Below are positions 5,087-10,259 of a DNA stretch of 10,259 nt, one piece after another (position 1 is the first letter of the stretch; every line of letters starts with the position of its first letter). The notes beneath the pieces are model-generated. The model worked only from the letters and a program-made list of their open reading frames with translations, searched no databases and was not told the origin of the DNA. Location of the stretch: NCBI RefSeq assembly GCF_036402745.1, contig NZ_DASWSJ010000336.1:1-10259 (forward strand). The letters run 5' to 3'. The stretch comes from Actinophytocola sp036402745. GTDB taxonomy: Bacteria; Actinomycetota; Actinomycetes; Mycobacteriales; Pseudonocardiaceae. Position numbers and translations under genes: made by a program.

Positions 5087-5872
5087 ATGCCAAACATCGT
5101 CGTGCTGGTGAAACAAGTGCCGGACACCTATTCGGAGCGCAAGCTGAGCGACGGGGACCACACCCTGGACCGGGACTCCGCCGACGCGGTGCTGGACGAG
5201 ATCAACGAGCGCGCCATCGAGGAGGCGCTCCAGATCAAGGAGGCACACGACGGTGAGGTGACCGTCCTGACCGTCGGTCCCGACCGCGCCACCGACGCCA
5301 TCCGCAAGGCGCTCTCGATGGGCGCCGACAAGGCGGTGCACGTCCTCGACGACGCGCTGCACGGCTCGGACATGCTCCAGACCGCCAAGGTCCTGGCCGC
5401 CGCGATCGGCACGGTCGAGGGCGTCGACCTGGTCATCGCCGGCAACGAGGCGAGCGACGGCACCGGCGGCGCCATCCCCGCGATGCTCGCCGAGCTCCTC
5501 GGCTACCCCCAGCTCACCCACGCCCGCGAGGTCACCCTCGACGGCACCACGCTGAAGGTCACCCGCGAGACCGAGGAGGGCCTCACCCACCTCGAGGCGA
5601 GCCTGCCCGCGGTCATCAGCGTCAGCGAGAAGATCAACGAGCCGCGGTACCCGTCCTTCAAGGGCATCATGGCCGCCAAGAAGAAGCCGGTGGAGACCCT
5701 CGGCATCGCCGACCTCGGCATCGACGCCGGCGACGTGGGCCTGGCCAACGCGTGGTCCACGGTCGTCGAGGCGGCACCCAAGCCGCCGCGCGAGGCCGGC
5801 CAGCGCGTCGAGGACGACGGCGACGGCGGCGTGAAGATCGCCGAGTACCTGGTCGCCCAGAAGCTGATCTGA
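5087..5872 (+). CDS. etfB: Electron transfer flavoprotein, beta subunit
   Basis: A 261-residue EtfB/FixA protein. With EtfA it forms a cytosolic FAD heterodimer that takes electrons from acyl-CoA and related dehydrogenases and passes them to a membrane ETF:quinone oxidoreductase. It starts with the typical VLVKQVPDT (7-14 region), has the AMP/FAD-domain loop IAGNEASDGTGGAIP (117-131) in the position of the nucleotide-binding region of ETF-beta, and the family signature region SLPAVISVSEKINEP (172-186) followed by RYPSFKGIMAAKKKP (187-201). It lies 12 nt upstream of etfA, so the two form an operon. From memory the closest well-known counterpart is M. tuberculosis FixA (Rv3029c), of similar length. 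No FixC/FixX or bifurcating partner genes are nearby, so a housekeeping, non-bifurcating ETF serving acyl-CoA oxidation is most likely. Confidence 0.97.
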   Translation: MPNIVVLVKQVPDTYSERKLSDGDHTLDRDSADAVLDEINERAIEEALQIKEAHDGEVTVLTVGPDRATDAIRKALSMGADKAVHVLDDALHGSDMLQTAKVLAAAIGTVEGVDLVIAGNEASDGTGGAIPAMLAELLGYPQLTHAREVTLDGTTLKVTRETEEGLTHLEASLPAVISVSEKINEPRYPSFKGIMAAKKKPVETLGIADLGIDAGDVGLANAWSTVVEAAPKPPREAGQRVEDDGDGGVKIAEYLVAQKLI

Positions 5873-5884
5873 GAGGAGAAACCA

Positions 5885-6853
5885 ATGGCTGAGGTCCTGG
5901 TCCTCGTCGATCACCTGGACGGCGAGGTCAAGAAGGTCACCTACGAGCTGCTCACCGCGGCCCGCACGCTCGGCGAGCCGAGCGCGGTCGTGGTCGGCGC
6001 GCCCGGCACCGCCGGCAAGATCAAGGAGTCGCTGGCGTCCTACGGCGCCGAGAAGGTCTACGTCGCCGAGTCCGACGACGCCGCCGGCTACCTCGTCACC
6101 CCCAAGGTCGACGTGCTCGCCGCGCTCGTCGAGTCGGCGTCGCCGGCCGCCGTGCTGGTGTCGGCGGGCGCGGAGGGCAAGGAGGTCGCCGGCCGCCTGG
6201 CCGCGCGGATCGGCGGCGGCCTGGTGGTCGACGCGGTCGGCCTCGAGGGCTCCGGCAGCGACGTCACCGCCACGCAGTCCGTATTCGGTGGCGCGTTCAT
6301 CGTCAAGTCCAAGGTCGCCAAGGGCATCCCGGTCATCTCGATCCGCCCGGGCGGCCTCGAGGCCGAGCAGGCGCAGGGCGCGGCCGCCGAGGAGACCGTC
6401 GAGGTCCCCGCCGTCGACCCGGCCAAGTCGGCCAAGATCACCGGCCGGGAGCCGGTCACCGGCGGCGACCGGCCCGAGCTCACCGAGGCGTCCGTGGTCG
6501 TCTCCGGCGGCCGCGGCGTGGGCAGCGCGGAGAGCTTCGATGTCGTCGAGAAGCTCGCCGACTCGCTCGGCGCGGCCGTGGGCGCCTCGCGTGCCGCGGT
6601 CGACTCCGGCTACTACCCGGCGCAGTTCCAGGTCGGCCAGACCGGCAAGACGGTCTCGCCGCAGCTGTACATCGCGCTGGGCATCTCCGGGGCCATCCAG
6701 CACCGCGCCGGCATGCAGACGTCGAAGACGATCATCGCGGTGAACAAGGATCCCGAGGCGCCGATCTTCGAGATCGCGGACTTCGGTGTGGTGGGCGACC
6801 TGTTCAAGGTCGCGCCCCAGCTCACCGAGGAAGCCGCGAAACGTAAGGGCTGA
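5885..6853 (+). CDS. etfA: Electron transfer flavoprotein, alpha subunit
   Basis: A 322-residue EtfA/FixB protein, the FAD-carrying partner of the upstream EtfB. The N-terminal domain (about 1-190) resembles EtfB. The C-terminal FAD domain begins near 203 with VVVSGGRGVGS (204-214), continues with GQTGKTVSP (251-259) and LYIALGISGAIQH (261-273), which leads into the PROSITE-type ETF-alpha signature ending at IIAVN, and finishes with NKDPEAPIFEIADFG (287-301). These are the contacts that clamp the flavin. AGGAG at 5873-5877 precedes ATG 5885 with a 7-nt gap. Length and composition are normal for the family. The following 83 nt hold a short inverted repeat before the acyltransferase gene. Confidence 0.97.
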   Translation: MAEVLVLVDHLDGEVKKVTYELLTAARTLGEPSAVVVGAPGTAGKIKESLASYGAEKVYVAESDDAAGYLVTPKVDVLAALVESASPAAVLVSAGAEGKEVAGRLAARIGGGLVVDAVGLEGSGSDVTATQSVFGGAFIVKSKVAKGIPVISIRPGGLEAEQAQGAAAEETVEVPAVDPAKSAKITGREPVTGGDRPELTEASVVVSGGRGVGSAESFDVVEKLADSLGAAVGASRAAVDSGYYPAQFQVGQTGKTVSPQLYIALGISGAIQHRAGMQTSKTIIAVNKDPEAPIFEIADFGVVGDLFKVAPQLTEEAAKRKG

Positions 6854-6882
6854 GTAAGGGAGTTCACCTGTCCGCCATTGAT

Positions 6883-6901
6883 GTGTCACGGTAAGTGGCA
6901 C
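6883..6901. promoter_or_regulatory. Short inverted repeat between etfA and the acyltransferase gene
   Basis: GTGTCAC (6883-6889), loop GGTAA, GTGGCAC (6895-6901) can fold as a 7-bp RNA stem with one G-U pair. It has no T-tract, so it is not a standard terminator. It could be an operator or partial attenuator separating the etfBA unit from the acyltransferase pair. Confidence 0.28.
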
Positions 6902-6923
6902 GTGAGGTTTGCCGGGCGCCGCG

Positions 6924-6929
6924 TAAAAC
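6924..6929 (+). promoter_or_regulatory. Weak -10-like element before the GNAT-type acyltransferase gene
   Basis: TAAAAC lies 7 nt before ATG 6937. It lacks the final T of TANNNT and has no clear -35. GAGG (6932-6935) is only one base from the ATG, too close to be a normal ribosome-binding site. A leaderless start is therefore plausible, but read-through from etfBA is equally possible. Confidence 0.22.
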
Positions 6930-6936
6930 CTGAGGC

Positions 6937-7710
6937 ATGACGCAGGCTCAGCTACTCGTCAGCACCACGGGTGATGGTTCGGCGCGGCCCCGGTACTCGC
7001 TTCTGGTGGCCCGCGACGGCGAGGAAGTCCTTGCCGCGCAACGACTTCGGTATCGTGTGTTCGCCGAGGAGATGGGTGCGACGCTGCACACGTCCACCCC
7101 CGGCGTGGACGTCGACGCGTTCGACGAGCACTGCGACCACCTGGTCGTCCGCGAGGACGCCTCCGGCGAGATCGTCGGCTGCTACCGGATGCTCCCGCCG
7201 GAGCGGGTGGCGGCCGCCGGAATGCTCTACTCCGAAACCGAGTTCGACCTCAGAGCGATCGGCGGGCTGCGCGACGCGCTCGTCGAGACCGGCCGGTCCT
7301 GCGTGCACCCCGACCACCGCACGGGCGCCGTCGTGAGCCTGGTGTGGGCCGGGATCGCCCGCTACCTGCTGCTGTCCGGCCACCGGTGGCTCGCCGGCTG
7401 CGCGTCCGTCCCGCTCGCCGACGGCGGCACGCTGGCCGCCGGCGTGTGGGACACCGTGCGGCACAAGCACCTCGCGCCGCCGGAGTACCGGGTCCGCCCG
7501 CTGCGGCCGTGGGACCCGTCCGGTGTGGAGGCGCCGAAGCGGGTGGTGCTGCCGCCGCTGCTGAAGGGCTACCTGCGGCTCGGCGCCTGGGTGTGCGGTC
7601 CACCCGCACACGACGCGGACTTCGGCGTCGCCGACCTGTTCGTCCTCCTGGGACTCGAGCACGTGGACCAGCGCTACCTGAGCTACTTCCTCGGGGAGCA
7701 GGCCCCATGA
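6937..7710 (+). CDS. GNAT-fold N-acyltransferase, OlsB-like (Rv3027c-like)
   Basis: A 257-residue GNAT-fold acyltransferase of the type that includes OlsB, the N-acyltransferase of ornithine-lipid synthesis, which uses long-chain acyl-ACP. Visible landmarks are the substrate entry segment AAQRLRYRVFAEEMGA (33-48), DEHCDHLVV (63-71), the acyl-donor strand/loop ETGRSCVHPDHRTGAVV (117-133), GCASVPL (154-160) and the C-terminal PPLLKGYLRLGAWVCG (206-221) with DFGVADLFVLLGL (228-240), all of which recur in OlsB/COG3176 proteins. The stop overlaps the start of the PlsC-like gene (ATGA), the classic pairing of an N-acylating and an O-acylating enzyme. The acyl acceptor is not determined by sequence: ornithine is the best-known, but another amine, or an acyl group destined for the neighbouring glucan, cannot be excluded. 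The start is ATG 6937, with no alternative before the conserved region. Confidence 0.82.
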   Translation: MTQAQLLVSTTGDGSARPRYSLLVARDGEEVLAAQRLRYRVFAEEMGATLHTSTPGVDVDAFDEHCDHLVVREDASGEIVGCYRMLPPERVAAAGMLYSETEFDLRAIGGLRDALVETGRSCVHPDHRTGAVVSLVWAGIARYLLLSGHRWLAGCASVPLADGGTLAAGVWDTVRHKHLAPPEYRVRPLRPWDPSGVEAPKRVVLPPLLKGYLRLGAWVCGPPAHDADFGVADLFVLLGLEHVDQRYLSYFLGEQAP

Positions 7711-8603
7711 GCGGCAGCGACGGAGCGTTCGCCGTTGGCACTGCGCGCCACCCCTGGTTTCCCTCCTCGCCTTGCGGGACCGGGTGTCTCGCCGGCCGGG
7801 AGGCGCTCGTGGGGCGGGCGCGGCGGTGGTGGCGGCTCACCGCGGTCGTGTTCGTCGTCCTGCTCTCGTTGCTGCTGCTCGTCGTCCTGCCCGTCGTCGG
7901 GTCGCGGGGGCGGGAGTGGGTCGCGCGGTCGGTGTTCCGCTCGGTCCTGCTGGCCATGGGCGTGCGGCTGGAGGTGTCCGGGCGGGACGCGCTCGGCGCC
8001 CGCGGCCGCGGGGTGCTCGTGGTCAACAACCACACGTCGTGGCTGGACATCGTCGCGGTGAACGCGGTGCGGCCCATGCGTGCGATGGCGAAGAAGGACA
8101 TCGCGTCGTGGCCGGTGCTCGGCTGGCTCGTGTCCGCGGCCGGGTCGGTCTACGTGCGGCGCGAGGGGCTGCGCGACCTGCCCGGCACGGTCGCCGAGCT
8201 CGCCGACGTGCTGCGCGGCGGTTCGATGGTGAACGTCACGCCCGAGGGCACGACCTGGTGCGGCCTCACCCATGGCCGGTTCCGTCCGGCGATGTTCCAG
8301 GCGGCCATCGACGGCGGGGTGCCCGTGCTGCCGGTGGCGCTGCGCTTCCGCATGAAGGCCGACGGCGCCCAGACCACGGCCCCGGCGTTCATCGGCGAGG
8401 AGACGATCATCGACTCGGTCCGCCGGGTCGCGGCGCTGCGCGGGCTGGTGCTGGAGGTCCACGTGCTGGAGGAGCTGGCGCCCGGCCGGGCCGCCGACCG
8501 GCACGAGCTGGCCGCCATGGCGGAGGCCGCGGTGGACACGGTCCTGCTCCCGTCGCCCGCCGAGCACGAGCGCCTCGCTGACGCCGAGCTACAGCGGCGG
8601 TAA
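7707..8603 (+). CDS. PlsC/OlsA-like lysophospholipid (1-acyl-glycerol-phosphate-type) acyltransferase
   Basis: A 298-residue membrane-bound acyltransferase. An unusual N-terminal 40 residues with two cysteines precede one strong membrane segment (about 45-64, rich in V/L). The PlsC catalytic HX4D motif is NHTSWLD (108-114; His109, Asp114). The lysophosphate-binding motif normally FPEGTR reads NVTPEGTTWC (176-185), so the usual Arg is Thr. A third block, GVPVLPVALRF (204-214), matches family motif IV. ATG 7707 overlaps the upstream acyltransferase stop by 4 bp. The open frame extends further upstream, but that part mirrors the GNAT gene. By analogy with OlsB-OlsA it may O-acylate the lyso-lipid made by its neighbour. 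A general phosphatidic-acid role is less likely because of the pairing and the altered motif, but remains possible. M. tuberculosis Rv3026c is the recalled counterpart. Confidence 0.86.
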   Translation: MSGSDGAFAVGTARHPWFPSSPCGTGCLAGREALVGRARRWWRLTAVVFVVLLSLLLLVVLPVVGSRGREWVARSVFRSVLLAMGVRLEVSGRDALGARGRGVLVVNNHTSWLDIVAVNAVRPMRAMAKKDIASWPVLGWLVSAAGSVYVRREGLRDLPGTVAELADVLRGGSMVNVTPEGTTWCGLTHGRFRPAMFQAAIDGGVPVLPVALRFRMKADGAQTTAPAFIGEETIIDSVRRVAALRGLVLEVHVLEELAPGRAADRHELAAMAEAAVDTVLLPSPAEHERLADAELQRR

Positions 8604-8608
8604 TGGAC

Positions 8609-8639
8609 TGGACCTCCACCGGGGTAGAGGTTGCACCAT
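8609..8639 (+). promoter_or_regulatory. MerR-type operator-promoter for the MFS gene
   Basis: TGGACC (8609-8614) and CACCAT (8634-8639) are -35 and -10 candidates with an over-long 19-nt spacer. The spacer region is filled by the dyad ACCTCCACC-GG-GGTAGAGGT (8612-8631; 8 of 9 arm positions pair). Overlong spacers with a dyad of the GACCT...AGGTT type are the hallmark of promoters activated by MerR-family regulators through DNA distortion. The -10 ends 6 nt before GTG 8646, implying leaderless mRNA. No merR gene is in the window, so the regulator would act from elsewhere. Confidence 0.55.
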
Positions 8640-8645
8640 GAGCCG

Positions 8646-10013
8646 GTGACGCTGGAGACGACGGAGACCGCCGAGGCCGGCTCGCTGTGGAGCGGGCGGT
8701 ACCGGGCCACCACGATCGGCATGACCATGCTGGTCACGATCGCCGCGTTCGAGCACCTCGGGGTCTCGACCGCGATGCCGAGCATGGTCGCCGACCTGCA
8801 CGGGGAGGCGCTGTACTCCTGGCCGTTCACCGCGTTCCTGGCCGCGAGCGTGATGGCGACCGTCCTGTCCGGACGGCTCAGTGACCGGCTCGGGCCGGTG
8901 CCGGCCCTGCTCGCCGGGCCCGCGTTGTTCCTCGCCGGGCTCGTCGCGGCCGGCGTCGCGAACGGGATGCCGACGCTGCTCGCCGGCCGCGTCCTGCAGG
9001 GACTCGGGCTCGGCACCCAGACGGTCGCCATCTACGTGCTCGTCGCGCTGGTCTACCCGAGTCGCCGCAGGCCCGCGGCGTTCGGCCTGCTCGCCGCCGC
9101 CTGGGTGGTCCCGTCGCTGGTCGGGCCGACCGCGGCCGGGCTGATCACCGAGCACGTCGGCTGGCGCTGGGTGTTCCTCGGCATCGCGCCGTTCGCGGTG
9201 CTCGGCGTGCTCCTGCTCCTGCCGACCATCCGCTCGCTGCCGACCGCGGAGGGCGCGCCGAGCACGGTCCGGCGCGGCATCGCGCCCGCCGCCGTGGCCA
9301 CCGCGTTCGGCATCTCGGCCCTCAGCTGGGCCGCGCAGCACCCCTCGCTCGGCACGCTCTGGCTCGGCGTCGCCGGCGTCGCCGCGCTCGTCCCGGCGCT
9401 GCGGGTCCTGCTGCCCCGCGGCACGTTCACCGCCCGGCCCGGCCTGCCGGCGACCGTGCTGGCCAGGGGAGTGCTGGCGGGCGCGTTCTTCGGCGTCGAG
9501 GCCTACGTCCCGCTCACCCTCACCGCCGTGCACGGCTTCTCCCCGGCGCTCGCCGGCCTCCCGCTGACCGTCGGCGCGTGCGGGTGGGCGGCCGCGTCGC
9601 ACTGGCAGGGCCGCTACGTCGACATCCCGCGCGACAGGCTCATCCGGCTCGGCCTCACCACGCTCGGCCTCGGGCTCGCGGGCATGGCGCTGATCGGCCC
9701 GGACTGGGGGCTCGCCTGGCTCGTGCTGCCGTGCTGGCTGGTGGCGGGCACCTCGATGGGCCTGGCCTACCCGTCGATCAGCGTGCTCAGCCTCGACTAC
9801 GCCGCCCCCCGCGACCGCGGCTTCGTCTCCGCGGCCCTCCAGGTCAGCGACATGACGATGGCGGCGATCATGGTCGGCCTCGGCGGCGTGATGTTGACCA
9901 CGTTCGCGTCCACCGCGCACCCGACGGCGGCGATCGTGCCGCTCAACCTGCTGCTCGCGACCGTGGCCCTCGTGGGCGCCCTCGTGTTCCGCCCGGCGCG
10001 GGAAAGGTCATGA
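8646..10013 (+). CDS. MFS transporter, drug:H+ antiporter type
   Basis: A 455-residue integral membrane protein of the major facilitator superfamily, probably a proton-driven exporter of a small hydrophobic compound. Membrane segments are evident from about residue 25 to 449. Motif A appears as GRLSDRLGP (76-84), AGRVLQGLGLGTQT (113-126) is the motif-B-like helix 4, and WVVPSLVGPTAAG (153-165) is an antiporter-type motif C. LGVSTAMPSMVADL (38-51) is the usual DHA first-loop signature. GTG 8646 is preferred because the MerR-type -10 ends 6 nt upstream. A TTG at 8631 is in frame but lies inside the operator, and the ATG at 8638 is out of frame and stops after three codons. The substrate is unknown. 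The gene interrupts the otherwise conserved PlsC-like/iscS order and carries its own regulation, so it is probably an insertion unrelated to its neighbours' job. Confidence 0.9.
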   Translation: MTLETTETAEAGSLWSGRYRATTIGMTMLVTIAAFEHLGVSTAMPSMVADLHGEALYSWPFTAFLAASVMATVLSGRLSDRLGPVPALLAGPALFLAGLVAAGVANGMPTLLAGRVLQGLGLGTQTVAIYVLVALVYPSRRRPAAFGLLAAAWVVPSLVGPTAAGLITEHVGWRWVFLGIAPFAVLGVLLLLPTIRSLPTAEGAPSTVRRGIAPAAVATAFGISALSWAAQHPSLGTLWLGVAGVAALVPALRVLLPRGTFTARPGLPATVLARGVLAGAFFGVEAYVPLTLTAVHGFSPALAGLPLTVGACGWAAASHWQGRYVDIPRDRLIRLGLTTLGLGLAGMALIGPDWGLAWLVLPCWLVAGTSMGLAYPSISVLSLDYAAPRDRGFVSAALQVSDMTMAAIMVGLGGVMLTTFASTAHPTAAIVPLNLLLATVALVGALVFRPARERS

Positions 10014-10035
10014 CCGTTTGCCGCCGGTCGGGGAC

Positions 10036-10041
10036 TACCCT
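10036..10041 (+). promoter_or_regulatory. -10-like element before the cysteine desulfurase gene
   Basis: TACCCT (TANNNT) lies 9 nt before ATG 10051. No Shine-Dalgarno is visible in the 37 nt between the MFS stop and the ATG, and no good -35 at normal spacing. A very short leader or leaderless message is possible. Confidence 0.32.
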
Positions 10042-10050
10042 TGTGGCGTA

Positions 10051-10259
10051 ATGACCTATCTCGACCACGCGGCCACCACGCCGATGCTGCCCGAAGCGGC
10101 AGCGGTGATGACCGCGCACCTGACACAAGCGCGGCCCGCCCGGGGTAACGCGTCCTCGCTGCACACCTCCGGCCGCCGGGCGCGGCGCATGGTGGAGGAG
10201 GCGCGCGAGGAGATCGCCGCGGCGCTGGGCGCCCGGCCGTCCGAGGTGATCTTCACCGG
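10051..10259 (+). CDS. iscS: Cysteine desulfurase, IscS/NifS-like (5' part, runs off the window)
   Basis: The first 69 codons of a class-V aminotransferase-fold, PLP-dependent enzyme that takes sulfur from L-cysteine, giving alanine and a protein-bound persulfide for Fe-S clusters and thiolated tRNA. YLDHAATTP (3-11) is the diagnostic N-terminal motif, GNASSLHTSGR (31-41) is the conserved substrate-side loop, and VEEAREEIAAALGA with VIFTG follows as in IscS. The PLP lysine and catalytic cysteine lie beyond the edge and cannot be checked. In M. tuberculosis the homologous gene (Rv3025c) is followed by the tRNA thiouridylase gene, which would be expected next. The SufS-type alternative is less likely given the DHAATT opening. 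Confidence 0.93.
   Translation, partial: MTYLDHAATTPMLPEAAAVMTAHLTQARPARGNASSLHTSGRRARRMVEEAREEIAAALGARPSEVIFT

Noticed and set aside
5063..6901. A 612-codon open frame on the minus strand opposite etfB and etfA
   Set aside because: It is the mirror of two certain genes in very GC-rich DNA, where the antisense frame rarely meets a stop. It is a low-complexity product with no domain, and it crosses the etfB/etfA junction.
8638..8649. ATG at 8638 as the MFS start
   Set aside because: It is out of frame with the transporter and meets TGA after three codons.
8589..9920. A 443-codon minus-strand open frame opposite the MFS gene
   Set aside because: It is an Arg/Gly/Glu/Asp-rich mirror of a clear membrane protein gene with no domain.

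Overview
The window is very GC-rich DNA with tightly packed genes, several 4-bp stop/start overlaps and several apparently leaderless starts. This points to a high-GC actinomycete. The gene content and order fit a member of the Pseudonocardiaceae (Amycolatopsis-like), but that assignment rests on recalled gene families and not on a search.

From memory, the order closely follows the Mycobacterium tuberculosis Rv3025c-Rv3032 neighbourhood: iscS, PlsC-like acyltransferase, GNAT-like acyltransferase, etfA/fixB, etfB/fixA, then divergently a methyltransferase, a GH57 branching enzyme and a GT4 glucosyltransferase. Two genes break that order here. A DegV-family fatty-acid-binding protein sits between etfB and the methyltransferase, and an MFS exporter sits between the PlsC-like gene and iscS.

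Layout. Positions 1-38 hold the first codons of a leftward gene that leaves the window. Positions 39-494 are non-coding and contain a roughly 125-bp repeat in two copies, the second carrying an internal 42-bp tandem duplication and ending inside the stop codon of the next gene. Positions 495-4879, minus strand, form a probable operon: degV-like, methyltransferase, GH57 branching enzyme, GT4 glucosyltransferase. The last three are coupled by ATGA and GTGA overlaps. Positions 4880-5086 are a divergent promoter region rich in inverted repeats. Positions 5087-6853, plus strand, encode both subunits of an electron transfer flavoprotein. Positions 6937-8603, plus strand, encode an OlsB-like N-acyltransferase and an overlapping PlsC/OlsA-like O-acyltransferase. 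Positions 8646-10013 encode an MFS transporter behind a MerR-type operator. Positions 10051-10259 are the start of a cysteine desulfurase.

How it may fit together. The GT4/GH57/methyltransferase trio is the core set linked in mycobacteria to 6-O-methylglucose lipopolysaccharide (MGLP), an intracellular methylated alpha-glucan that binds long acyl chains. A DegV protein beside it, an ETF (acyl-CoA dehydrogenase electron acceptor) across a shared promoter region and two acyltransferases downstream suggest a neighbourhood concerned with handling fatty acyl chains. The individual gene calls are strong. The joint pathway and the proposed shared regulation are inference.
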